From an uncultured Eggerthellaceae bacterium (lineage in GTDB: Bacteria > Actinomycetota > Coriobacteriia > Coriobacteriales > Eggerthellaceae), in assembly GCA_934617425.1 (NCBI GenBank), contig CAKTUD010000002.1:186001-250000 (forward strand): 64,000 nt of DNA, in the 5' to 3' direction. The notes under the pieces are model-generated. The model searched no databases. It was not told the DNA's origin and saw nothing but the letters and a program-made list of their open reading frames with translations. This document shows positions 18,501 to 31,423 of the stretch, one piece after another (positions within the stretch are counted from its first letter, which is position 1; each line of letters begins with the position of its first letter). A program made the position numbers and the translations under genes.

Positions 18501-19092
18501 TCGCACGGGTGAGATGTTCCGCGAGCCCATCACTGTCGGCACCACTTACATGCTTAAATTGGGTCACATGGTCGACGACAAGATCCATGCGCGCTCCACT
18601 GGTCCTTACAGCTTGATCACGCAGCAGCCTTTGGGCGGCAAAGCCCAGTTCGGCGGCCAGCGTTTCGGCGAAATGGAAGTTTGGGCGCTGTATGCATACG
18701 GCGCGTCCAACGTCCTGCAGGAGATCCTCACCGTGAAATCCGACGACACGTCGGGTCGCGTGAAGTCCTACGAGGCGATCGTCAAGGGCGAGAACATCCC
18801 CGCGGCCGAGGTGCCCGAGAGCTTCAAGGTTCTCATCAAGGAAATGCGCTCGCTGTGCTTGAACGTCGAGCTCGAAGGCCACGATATGCAGCCTATCAAC
18901 GTTTCCGATGAGGCTGAGGATACGGATCAGTCGCTTTACGGCGCGCTTGCCGACGATGCCAAGAAGACCGAGGAAGACGACGCTTCGGCGCTCGAGAGCA
19001 TCGCTGCCGAGCTCGGCGATTTGATGAGCGGACTCGAATCCGACGATGACAACAACAACGAACTGATCGGTGATGAAGGGGAGGAGCGATAA
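15556..19092 (+). CDS. rpoB: DNA-directed RNA polymerase beta subunit
   Basis: This 1178-residue beta subunit starts at GTG 15556 behind a strong AAGGAGG. The rifampicin-binding region is recognisable ([20 protein letters not shown] followed by [20 protein letters not shown]). Also visible are [10 protein letters not shown] and the C-terminal [23 protein letters not shown] in pieces. The protein ends in an acidic tail rich in Asp, Glu and Asn (last ~60 residues). It ends at 19092, immediately before the rpoC start at 19093. Confidence 0.98.
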   Translation: [1178 protein letters not shown]

Positions 19093-23511
<4,419 letters not shown>

Positions 23512-23533
23512 TCGCATGTTTTTCGCGTGATCG

Positions 23534-23577
23534 AAGCGCCCCGGAGTACCGCTTGCGGCGGTATCTCCGGGGCGCTT
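23534..23577 (+). terminator. Terminator after rpoC
   Basis: A long GC-rich hairpin: AAGCGCCCCGGAGTACCGC (23534-23552), loop TTGC, and a complementary right arm to 23577 with one bulge. No clean T-run follows, but the stem is very stable. Confidence 0.65.
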
Positions 23578-23656
23578 CGTGTTATAGGGCGTTTAGTAGT
23601 AAAATCATTCTTTGCGAGCAAAAGCTTCGCATCAAAGAGGAAGGAAAGGCGGCACA

Positions 23657-25000
23657 ATGGCAAGGCTTTTCGGTACCGATGGCGTGCGCGGCGTGGCCAA
23701 TGTCGAGCTTACTTGCGAGATTGCTTATCGACTTGGTCAGGCGGCCGTTGAATTCATGGGCAAAAACGTCATCATCGGCAAGGACACGCGCCTTTCCGGC
23801 GACATGTTGGAGAACGCCGCTGCGGCGGGCATCATGAGCGCGGGCGGCACGGCGCTTCTGGCGGGTATCATCCCCACACCGGGCGTGGCGCTTTTAGTGC
23901 GCGAGCTTCATGCCGACGGCGGCATCGTTATTTCCGCTTCGCATAATCCGCCCGAATATAACGGCATTAAATTCTTCGATGCGCAGGGATTCAAGCTGCC
24001 CGATGCCGTGGAAGACGAAATCGAGGCGTTTATCCGAAACGGCGGTTGCGAGGCTCGCGGGGCAGAGGCGATGCTTCCTGGAGACAAGGTGGGCGTGGCT
24101 ATCCCCGTCGAGGAAGCGGTCGATATCTATGTCGAGCATGCCGTTTCGAGCGTACGTGCGCAGGGAGTCGATTTCTCGGGGATGCATATCGCGCTTGATG
24201 CCGGGCACGGCGCATCGTCGCTTACCAGCGCTCGTGCTTTCGAAGAGCTTGGCGCCAAGGTGACGGTGATCAACGACGATTTCGATGGCACTGATATCAA
24301 CGTGAAGTGCGGATCGACCAATCTCGAGCCGTTGCATCGTTTGATGGAAGAGAGCGGTGCCGATGTGGGTGTCGCGCATGATGGCGATGCCGACCGCGTG
24401 ATGATGATTGCTCCCGACGGCACCGAAATCGACGGCGATGTGGTTGAGGCTGTGTGCGCACTCGATATGCGAGAGCGCGGCGTTTTGGCGAATAACACGG
24501 TCGTGTCTACCGTCATGTGCAACTTAGGCTTTGTGAAGGCTATGGAAGCGCAAGGCATCGACGTGGTACAGACCAAGGTGGGCGACCGCTACGTGCTCGA
24601 GGAGATGCGCGACAAGGGTTACAACATCGGCGGCGAGCAATCGGGTCATATGATCCTTCTCGATCACAATTCGACAGGCGATGGCCTTATGACGGCTTGC
24701 CAGTTTTTGGCCGCCGTGGTGCGTTCGGGCAAAACCGTTGCTGAGGCTGCGCATGTCATGACGCATTTCCCTCAGACGCTCATCAACGTTCGCGTGAAGG
24801 ATAAGCATGCGTTTGAAGGCAACCAAGAGATCGCCGCTGCAGTTGCAGCTGTCGAAGGAAAGCTTGCCGGTGACGGCCGCGTGCTTATCCGTCCAAGCGG
24901 CACCGAGCCTGTCGTGCGCGTGATGGTTGAGGCGTCCGATGCCGATATCGCGCAGGCTGCTGCTCAGCGCATCGCCGACGTGGTCGAGCACGTGCTTTAG
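23657..25000 (+). CDS. glmM: Phosphoglucosamine mutase
   Basis: Converts glucosamine-6-phosphate to glucosamine-1-phosphate for UDP-GlcNAc and peptidoglycan. The 447-residue length is normal. The catalytic phosphoserine loop ISASHNPPEYNGIKFF is present, as are the metal-binding DGDADRVM, GGEQSGHMI and the C-terminal phosphate-binding RPSGTEPVVRVMVE. The N-terminus reads FGTDGVRGVAN. ATG 23657 follows AGGAAGGAAAGG; the upstream in-frame start at 23612 lacks such a site. Confidence 0.97.
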   Translation: MARLFGTDGVRGVANVELTCEIAYRLGQAAVEFMGKNVIIGKDTRLSGDMLENAAAAGIMSAGGTALLAGIIPTPGVALLVRELHADGGIVISASHNPPEYNGIKFFDAQGFKLPDAVEDEIEAFIRNGGCEARGAEAMLPGDKVGVAIPVEEAVDIYVEHAVSSVRAQGVDFSGMHIALDAGHGASSLTSARAFEELGAKVTVINDDFDGTDINVKCGSTNLEPLHRLMEESGADVGVAHDGDADRVMMIAPDGTEIDGDVVEAVCALDMRERGVLANNTVVSTVMCNLGFVKAMEAQGIDVVQTKVGDRYVLEEMRDKGYNIGGEQSGHMILLDHNSTGDGLMTACQFLAAVVRSGKTVAEAAHVMTHFPQTLINVRVKDKHAFEGNQEIAAAVAAVEGKLAGDGRVLIRPSGTEPVVRVMVEASDADIAQAAAQRIADVVEHVL

Positions 25001-25056
25001 CGCAACGCTATAGCAAAGGTCGCGATGATTGCATATGTCGCGTTAACGGATAAGGA

Positions 25057-25092
25057 AACGGGCTGCTGGCGCGCTTGCCGGCAGCCCGTTTG
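25057..25092. terminator. Hairpin between glmM and ppk1
   Basis: Perfect 10-bp arms AACGGGCTGC (25057-25066) and GCAGCCCGTT (25081-25090), extended inward by GGC/GCC. Short T-runs lie on both strands, so it may work for both converging units. Confidence 0.65.
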
Positions 25093-25155
25093 CCTTCGAA
25101 TGACCAAGATGACGAAGGCGATGCCGCTTATGCTAAAAGGCGGGATTCGCTTCCG

Positions 25156-25275
25156 CTAGCGAGGGCGGGATTTGGCGAGCGCTAGGGCGACGGCAGCGAT
25201 CGCTGCTGCGAAAAGCGCCGTGATTCCGATGCCTGTGAGATAGGTGCTAAGCAGCTCGTCCGTAAATGCACACAA
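25156..25275 (-). CDS. Candidate 39-residue membrane microprotein
   Basis: Read from TTG at 25275, the peptide is MCAFTDELLSTYLTGIG followed by a single hydrophobic helix (ITALFAAAIAAVALALA) and a basic end KSRPR, a typical positive-inside arrangement. It lies about 90 bp downstream of ppk1 on the same strand. There is no ATG and only a weak GGTGG upstream, so it may instead be the remnant C-terminus of a lost gene. No family recognised. Confidence 0.3.
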   Translation of the reverse strand: MCAFTDELLSTYLTGIGITALFAAAIAAVALALAKSRPR

Positions 25276-25328
25276 TGGGTTTTGTCCACCGCATGCGTTC
25301 TTTCGATGCGACTCCGCTTGCGCGTTTT

Positions 25329-25369
25329 GCGATCAAAGGTGCCAGAGATGGTCGCTGGAACGTGTCACC
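25329..25369 (-). repeat. Stop-codon-overlapping repeat, copy 3
   Basis: On the minus strand this 41-bp element starts GGTGACACGTTCCAGCGA and is 39/41 identical to copy 2 at 36189-36229. Bases 3-5 of the element (TGA) are the ppk1 stop codon. GGTG/CACC and CCAG/CTGG can pair to form a hairpin with ACACGTT bulged out. Confidence 0.8.
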
Positions 25370-28088
25370 GCCTGAAGAGGCGGGCGAAGAGGCCGCGCTT
25401 TTTCGGGATGGGGACTACCTGAGGCTTTTGATCGATAAAGCTCGGTGTTTCTTTGGGTACCGACGATGCGGGGGCGAACACCGTTTCTTCGGGCGCGTCT
25501 GCTTGCGCACGCGTGCGCCAGTCGTTCATGGCGTCGAGAACGCTGGACGTTTCGATTGGCGCCGTCGCAACCGTCGGCTCTTCGCGCGGCTTTTTCGCCT
25601 CGCTTGCCTTCTCGGCAACGGCCTCGGCGCTTCCCGCGGCAAAGGCGGAGATCGCGGCTGCTTGCTCGATCAGGAGCTTCTGCATTCGGTCTGATTCTTT
25701 CTTGATTGCTTGCACTGCATTTTCGGCAGTCTTGCCCGGGTCTTTTTCGCGTGCGGTTTCGGCTTCGTCGAGCTGACATGTTTGCTCGCTCGAAGGTTTT
25801 GTTGCGGCATTTGCGTTGCGTACGCCGGCGTCTACAGTTGCCTCGCGTTGGCGGCGATAAGCTTCTTTGATTTCGAATACTTGCGAGTCAAACGGCTCGC
25901 CCTCGGTCTCGTCGCACAAGCCGACGCAGGCGCCAAGCGGGGTGTAGGTGCCGTCGCTTTTCAGCTCGCGCAGTTTCGCGGTATCGCGCAGACATGTATC
26001 CACATAGTCGAGGATGCGTCCGCGAATCTCGTCGTTGTAGATAGGCCAGGCTATCTCGACGCGTTTGACCATGTTGCGTGTCATCAAATCGGCGCTCGAC
26101 AAATACATCTTGCAGTTGCGGCTTGCGCCAAAGCAATAGATGCGGCTGTGCTCAAGCAGCTTGCCGACGATCGAGTAGACGTGCACGTTGTCGGTGTATC
26201 CCGGCACCTGCGGTATCAAGCAGCAGATGCCGCGCACGAGCATGATCACGGGCACGCCCGCCTGCGACGCTTCGGCGATCTTGCGGATGATGCGCGCATC
26301 GGTTACCGAGTTGGTTTTCATGAAGATGCCGCACGGCTCTCCTGTTTGCGCCTTGGCGATCTCGTCGTCTATCAGCTCGATGATGCGCTTCTCGATTTGC
26401 AGCGGTGCAACCTGCAGTACGTCGTAGTTGTCCGAGATGTTCTCGAGCGACATGTTGCGGAAGAACTCGACGGCATCGCGTCCAAAGCCTTTGTCGGTGG
26501 TGATGAAGGAAATGTCGGTGTAGAGCTTGGCGGTTTTCTCGTTGTAGTTGCCGGTGCCTAACTGCGTGATGTGCTGCAGCCCGTCGGGCGTTTGCCGCGT
26601 GATGCAGCAGATCTTCGAATGAACCTTGTAATACTCGAAACCGTATATCACGTTGCAGCCGGCCTGCTCGAACCGTTGCGACCATTCGATGTTGTTCGCC
26701 TCGTCGAATCGCGCGCGCAGCTCGAAGAGCGCCGTTACTTCCTTGCCGTTTTCTGCAGCGGCGATAAGCGCTTCGGCCAAATGCGATTGACGCGCCAGGC
26801 GGTAAAGCGTGATCTTTATCGATATGACCGAAGGGTCATTTGCGGCCTCGCGCAGGAGCTGCACAAAGGGATCCATGCTCTCGTAGGGATACATCAACAG
26901 GGTTTCGTGCTCGGAAATCTGATCGATTATCGGCCTGTTGCGGTCGAGGCTTGCGGGCCACTGCGGCGTGAAGGCGGGGTCGGCGAGGGCTATGCGCTTT
27001 TTTTCGGGTAAGTTATCGGCAAGATCCCACGTGAAGCCCAAGTCGAGCGGCACGGATGTCTCAAATACCTGGTAGGGTTCGAGATTCAGACGTGCAAGCA
27101 GGTTCTTTTCCATCACGGGCGAAAGCGGCGCCTCGCATTCGAGGCGCACGGGTGCGAGACGCGTACGTTGACGCAGCAGGTGCTTCATGCTCTCGCGATA
27201 ATCCTCGTCGGCGCTATCGTTCATGCGCGTGGTGTCGAGGTCGGCGTTGCGCGTGACGCAAACGACGTTCACGTGCTTTATCCTGTACATCGAGAAAACT
27301 TCTTGGGCGAACATCTCGATGACGTGCTCGAGCAAGATGAACTGGAATCCCTTGCCGGGCAGCGGGATGACGCGCTCGCATTGGTGGGGAAGCGGGATCA
27401 GCCCGAGCACCACGCCATCGGCGCCTTTTTCCTTCGCCTTTTTCTTCTTCTTTTTCTTGGTACTCTCGACTTCGGTATTTTGGCTGTTCAGACGTTCGTC
27501 AAGACGCACCACGATGTAGAGCTTACCGTTTTCCAGATGCGGGAAAGGATGTCGCGCATTGATGATCTGCGGCGACAGGAAAAGCTCGATGTTGTCGTGC
27601 ATATAGCTTGCAAGGTAGCTGCGCTGCTCGTCGTTGAGGTCGGCGGGGCGCAGATGCGCGACGCCGGCGGCTGCCAAGCGTGTGCGAACATCTTCGTAAA
27701 CAGCTTTCTCCTTGGGATAGAGCTCGCGGCAGCGTTTGTAGATGGCAAGCAGCTGTTCTTTCGGCGTCATGTTGGTTTTCGAATCGCGCACGGGCGGCTC
27801 GATGTATGACAAATCGGTTATGCTGCCTACGCGCACCATGAAAAATTCCTGCAGGTTGCTGCGGAATATCGAGATGAAGTTGAGGCGCGCGAGCAACGGC
27901 ACGTCCTCGGCCGCGCCTTGATCGAGCACGCGCTCGTCAAAAGTTAGCCACGAAAGCTCGCGGTTCTGCATGAAATGGGTATCGCCCGGCGTTTGCTCGG
28001 GCGCCTCCTCAAGTTCGTGCTCGTCTGTTTTGCGCAAGGAATCGATCGGCTCTTCAAAGCGGGGGTCGGTGGTTTCCGTGGTGGTCAT
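25365..28088 (-). CDS. ppk1: Polyphosphate kinase 1 with long C-terminal extension
   Basis: Makes inorganic polyphosphate from ATP. It is 907 residues against a usual ~700. The N-terminal domain (MQNRELSWLTFDERVL) and the two PLD-like catalytic halves are intact. The phospho-histidine motif is YKVHSKICCIT, and YLSSADLMTRNM is in the second half. Two oddities: a lysine run (KKKKKKKAKEKG) inserted in the N-terminal half, and ~200 extra residues after the catalytic core. That tail is rich in Ala, Glu and Lys and ends with the basic hydrophobic GLFARLFRR. Start ATG 28088 has AAGGAG upstream. It lies 60 bp after ppx, probably in one operon. Its stop codon is inside a repeat copy. Confidence 0.95.
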   Translation of the reverse strand: MTTTETTDPRFEEPIDSLRKTDEHELEEAPEQTPGDTHFMQNRELSWLTFDERVLDQGAAEDVPLLARLNFISIFRSNLQEFFMVRVGSITDLSYIEPPVRDSKTNMTPKEQLLAIYKRCRELYPKEKAVYEDVRTRLAAAGVAHLRPADLNDEQRSYLASYMHDNIELFLSPQIINARHPFPHLENGKLYIVVRLDERLNSQNTEVESTKKKKKKKAKEKGADGVVLGLIPLPHQCERVIPLPGKGFQFILLEHVIEMFAQEVFSMYRIKHVNVVCVTRNADLDTTRMNDSADEDYRESMKHLLRQRTRLAPVRLECEAPLSPVMEKNLLARLNLEPYQVFETSVPLDLGFTWDLADNLPEKKRIALADPAFTPQWPASLDRNRPIIDQISEHETLLMYPYESMDPFVQLLREAANDPSVISIKITLYRLARQSHLAEALIAAAENGKEVTALFELRARFDEANNIEWSQRFEQAGCNVIYGFEYYKVHSKICCITRQTPDGLQHITQLGTGNYNEKTAKLYTDISFITTDKGFGRDAVEFFRNMSLENISDNYDVLQVAPLQIEKRIIELIDDEIAKAQTGEPCGIFMKTNSVTDARIIRKIAEASQAGVPVIMLVRGICCLIPQVPGYTDNVHVYSIVGKLLEHSRIYCFGASRNCKMYLSSADLMTRNMVKRVEIAWPIYNDEIRGRILDYVDTCLRDTAKLRELKSDGTYTPLGACVGLCDETEGEPFDSQVFEIKEAYRRQREATVDAGVRNANAATKPSSEQTCQLDEAETAREKDPGKTAENAVQAIKKESDRMQKLLIEQAAAISAFAAGSAEAVAEKASEAKKPREEPTVATAPIETSSVLDAMNDWRTRAQADAPEETVFAPASSVPKETPSFIDQKPQVVPIPKKRGLFARLFRR

Positions 28089-28148
28089 GTGAATCGCTCC
28101 TTCTTCATTCGCAAGCGACAAATCGTTCTACTTGATTTTACTATCCGG

Positions 28149-29096
28149 CTAGCTGCAGGGATGCGCTACTTTCGCCTTCAGGACGCGGGTGATCAGATAT
28201 CCCTCGCGAATGCCGCATTTGCACACGCGGATCTCTTTGGCGTCAAGTTCGCGCATGATCTCGGAAAGAATCACGCAGCCCGGCGTGAGTGTATGCACGC
28301 GTTCGGGGGCAGCGCTAAGCGCGTCGTGCGCGTATCTCGAAGGGTTTTCGGCGCAGGCATGCAAAAGCCCCTCGATATCGCCGCGTCGGAGCGTTTTCGG
28401 ACGCGTTCGGTCATCCGAGCGTACCATCATCATCTTGGCCGCCGCGCGGATGCTGCCGCCGATTCCGTAGAGCTTGTCGGTGCGGTAGGCGGCGACGTCG
28501 ATCGAGCTCCTGAGTTTATCGCCGAATGCCGCGCGGATGGCAGCTGCTTCGGTGCTGGTGGGGAGCACGCCTTCGACATGTCCCGAAAACGACGAAAGCG
28601 AACCTTGCGGGATGCTTTTGCAGGCAAGGGGTGCTCCGTCTTTCACTAGCGTGAGCTCCGTTGACCCGCCGCCGATGTCGACCGCTACGCCGTTTGCGAT
28701 GCATATTTCGCTGCTTGCCCCGGCAAAACCGAGTAAGGCTTCGTCTTCGCCGGAGATAAGGTCGATTTTGCAGCCGGCGCCCGCCTCGATGGCGGTGATG
28801 GCCTCGGCGCTGTTCTTGGCGTTGCGCAGCACGGCGGTTGCGAAAACGCTCACTTTCTTGCAACCGAAATACGATGCGTGTTTCAAGTGGGCTTTTATGG
28901 TGCTCGTCGCTTTCTTGATGCCGGCGGGGGTGAAGACGCCTTCGGCTATGTAGGAGGCAAGCCCCGCCATCACCTTGTCGTTGGCAAGCGTGCTGAAATC
29001 GTTGCGGGTGTAGACGCTTTGCGCGTCGTTCGGCACTGCATAGACGACGAGGCGGATCGAATTCGAGCCGACGTCGATGACGGCGTAGTTGGGCAT
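28149..29096 (-). CDS. ppx: Exopolyphosphatase / GppA family phosphatase (short form)
   Basis: This 315-residue ASKHA-fold enzyme shows the phosphate-1 motif AVIDVGSNSIRLVVY at the N-terminus, ISGEDEALLGFAG and the phosphate-2 motif VDIGGGSTELTLV. It lacks the C-terminal HD domain of long Ppx/GppA proteins, so it is the short actinobacterial-type form. Such enzymes hydrolyse polyphosphate or pppGpp; sequence alone does not separate the two. Placement directly before ppk1 on the same strand favours polyphosphate. AAGGAG lies before the ATG. Confidence 0.9.
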   Translation of the reverse strand: MPNYAVIDVGSNSIRLVVYAVPNDAQSVYTRNDFSTLANDKVMAGLASYIAEGVFTPAGIKKATSTIKAHLKHASYFGCKKVSVFATAVLRNAKNSAEAITAIEAGAGCKIDLISGEDEALLGFAGASSEICIANGVAVDIGGGSTELTLVKDGAPLACKSIPQGSLSSFSGHVEGVLPTSTEAAAIRAAFGDKLRSSIDVAAYRTDKLYGIGGSIRAAAKMMMVRSDDRTRPKTLRRGDIEGLLHACAENPSRYAHDALSAAPERVHTLTPGCVILSEIMRELDAKEIRVCKCGIREGYLITRVLKAKVAHPCS

Positions 29097-29283
29097 AGGG
29101 TCTCCTTGCTGCGATGTTTATCGGCTCATTCTACTCGCTTGCGCGGTCTGCGCGGACCCTCCTTTCGCTTCTCCGGTGCATATTTTACGGACGCATTACA
29201 AACGTGCCGCTTGCGTGCTTGACGCGGTGTCGGATGCATACGCGGTGGTAACATCGCACTATGCTCCGACGAAAGGAAACGCC

Positions 29284-31059
29284 ATGCTCGAACAGGTAGA
29301 TTTTTCGCAGAAGAAGCTTTCCAAGGAAGAATATAAGCCCGTCTACAACGAGCTTATGCAAAAGCTCATCTTGCTGCAGCAGCGCGTGCGTCAAGAGGGT
29401 ACGCCCGGCGTGGTCGTTTTGTTTGAAGGGTGGGGCGGCGCCGGCAAAGGCAGCCGGATCTCGGATCTTATGTACAATCTCGATGCGCGTGCCACCACGG
29501 TTTATGTGACCAAGGACATCGACGAAGACGGCATTGCCGATTTTGCGGGGCGCCCCAACGGCGTCACGGGTTTTTATCCGGCGATGCAAGAATTTTGGCA
29601 GGCACTTGGCGGGCGCGGCGACACCACCATCTTCGATCGCGGTTGGTACACCACAGCTGTCGAGCGCGCGCTGTTCGATCGCTACGGACGAAAGATCAAT
29701 GCGACCGAGGCAAAGGAACTTACCGCGAAGCTTTCGAGCGAGTCGGCGGGCACGCAGGCCGCGCGCAAGTACATGCAGACCGATGTGCTGGGCAGCTACC
29801 GGCACTACGCTTACAATTTCGAGCGCATGCTTGTGGCTGACGGCTACGTAGTGGTGAAATTCTTCGTCCACGTTACCGAGGAATGCCGCAAAAAGCGTAT
29901 AAAGCGCCTGTACTCCGATGAAGCCACGCGTTGGCGCGTGAGCGAATTCAAGCGTCAGCACATGGACGATTATCGCGATGAATATCTGGTGTATGACCGC
30001 TTGTTAGAGGGTTCGAACTTCGATTTCGCCCCGTGGACTTTGGTGAACGGCGAGGATAAGCGCCGTGCGAATCTGGTAATCGCCCAAACGTTAGTCGATG
30101 CTATTGAGCGCGCCCTCGACCAGACGCCCGATGCCGCAGCGGAGGCAGCGAAGGCTTCGGCGCTGGCGAATTCGGCCAACGCCATGCTCGAAGAAGCCGG
30201 CGCGGTTGTGTCGGCACGCAAGGACGGCTCCGCTACATGCGACGAGGATGCCGAGGACGCGAAGCGGCTTGCGCAGGAGCAGGCGGCTTTGCAGCATTCG
30301 CAGGCGCCCAAGGCATCCGAATTCTTCATCATGGCGGGCTATCCGCAAATCGATCATGCGCGCACGAAGCCCACGCTCGACGAAGAGCCTTATCGTATCG
30401 CCCTCAAGCGCGAGCAGAAGCGCCTGGCCGAGCTCGAAAACGAAATGTATCAAAAGCGCGTCCCGCTTATATTGATGTTCGAAGGTTGGGATGCTGCGGG
30501 CAAGGGGGGTGCCATCAAACGCATTGCCCAGGCGCTCGATGCCCGTGCCTACACCATTTTCCCAAGCCCTGCGCCCACCAAGCCCGAACTTGCGCATCCG
30601 CACTTGTGGCGCTACTGGACCCGCCTTCCCAAGGCGGGCCATGTGGGCATTTACGATCGTAGCTGGTATGGCCGCGTGCTGGTCGAACGCATCGAGGGCT
30701 TCGCCTCGTCTGACCAATGGGCACGGGCGTACGACGAGATAAACGAATTCGAGTACGAGCTTGTGCAATGGGGCGCTCTGTTGCTGAAATTCTGGGTGGA
30801 CGTAACGCCCGACGAGCAGCTCGCGCGTTTCCAATCGCGCGAGCAAGATCCTGCCCGTCAGTGGAAGATAACCGACGAAGATTGGCGCAACCGCGAGAAG
30901 TACCCGCAGTACAAAGCCGCGGTAGACGACATGTTCCGTCTGACCTCGACCACATATGCCCCGTGGATCTTGCTCGACAGCGACGATAAGAAGTATGCCC
31001 GCGTGAAGGCGCTTCGAGTGATAAACGACGCCCTCGAAGCCCGTCTGCATGCGAAATAG
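29284..31059 (+). CDS. Double-domain PPK2, polyphosphate:AMP phosphotransferase-like
   Basis: This 591-residue protein carries two PPK2 kinase domains. The first (residues about 15-275) has Walker A EGWGGAGKGSRI and DRGWYTTAVERALFDR. The second (about 360-590) has FEGWDAAGKGGAIKR and DRSWYGRVLVER. An Ala/Glu-rich linker of about 80 residues joins them. Two-domain PPK2 class II enzymes use polyphosphate to phosphorylate AMP to ADP. ATG 29284 with AAAGGAAAC upstream is chosen over in-frame starts near 29089. It is divergent from the ppx-ppk1 operon, giving a locus that both makes and uses polyphosphate. Confidence 0.9.
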   Translation: MLEQVDFSQKKLSKEEYKPVYNELMQKLILLQQRVRQEGTPGVVVLFEGWGGAGKGSRISDLMYNLDARATTVYVTKDIDEDGIADFAGRPNGVTGFYPAMQEFWQALGGRGDTTIFDRGWYTTAVERALFDRYGRKINATEAKELTAKLSSESAGTQAARKYMQTDVLGSYRHYAYNFERMLVADGYVVVKFFVHVTEECRKKRIKRLYSDEATRWRVSEFKRQHMDDYRDEYLVYDRLLEGSNFDFAPWTLVNGEDKRRANLVIAQTLVDAIERALDQTPDAAAEAAKASALANSANAMLEEAGAVVSARKDGSATCDEDAEDAKRLAQEQAALQHSQAPKASEFFIMAGYPQIDHARTKPTLDEEPYRIALKREQKRLAELENEMYQKRVPLILMFEGWDAAGKGGAIKRIAQALDARAYTIFPSPAPTKPELAHPHLWRYWTRLPKAGHVGIYDRSWYGRVLVERIEGFASSDQWARAYDEINEFEYELVQWGALLLKFWVDVTPDEQLARFQSREQDPARQWKITDEDWRNREKYPQYKAAVDDMFRLTSTTYAPWILLDSDDKKYARVKALRVINDALEARLHAK

Positions 31060-31199
31060 CGGCTAGAAGCCGCGGCTGTTTTGCGCCGTTTACCCGATTC
31101 ACGCTTGTCGCGTATCCATAAAATCTGCAAATTTGCTATAATCGGCACCGAAAATGCTGGTCAAGGCTTATTCTGCAATGATTGGGAGCGGGTGAGACG

Positions 31200-31322
31200 A
31201 TGGAAAACCTCGTGTTCGGTTTTCTGCCGATGAATGTCATCTGGGTGGCCGTCGTCGTCATGCTGCTTGTTATCGCGTTTTTTGTGGCAAAAGGTTTCTT
31301 TGACGAGATGAAGCGCAAGTGA
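31200..31322 (+). CDS. 40-residue single-span membrane protein
   Basis: ATG 31200 to TGA 31322 encodes MENLVFGFLPMNVIW followed by a hydrophobic helix (VAVVVMLLVIAFFVA) and a charged end DEMKRK. GGGAGCGGG lies upstream, a TATAAT hexamer sits at 31137-31142, and a clean terminator follows at 31346-31369, so it looks like a complete small transcription unit. No family recognised. Confidence 0.6.
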   Translation: MENLVFGFLPMNVIWVAVVVMLLVIAFFVAKGFFDEMKRK

Positions 31323-31345
31323 TCCCGCTCAAATAGGTATGCTAG

Positions 31346-31369
31346 TGGGCGCTCCTTCGGGAGCGTCCA
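31346..31369 (+). terminator. Terminator after the 40-residue gene
   Basis: A 10-bp stem TGGGCGCTCC / GGAGCGTCCA closed by a TTCG tetraloop, then ATCGTTTTC. Well-formed intrinsic terminator. Confidence 0.8.
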
Positions 31370-31423
31370 TCGTTTTCATAAAACATGGCGAAATGCCAGG
31401 CTAAGCAAGCAGGGAGGCGGGTC

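Larger units (their letters stand above)
25001..25364. other. Intergenic region between glmM and ppk1
   Basis: Holds a strong hairpin (25057-25092) between converging genes, a candidate minus-strand membrane microprotein ORF (25156-25275) and most of repeat copy 3 (25329-25369). A hydrophobic reading frame on the minus strand continues upstream to a TGA without any ATG, so the ORF is either TTG-started or a leftover 3' end. Confidence 0.5.
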
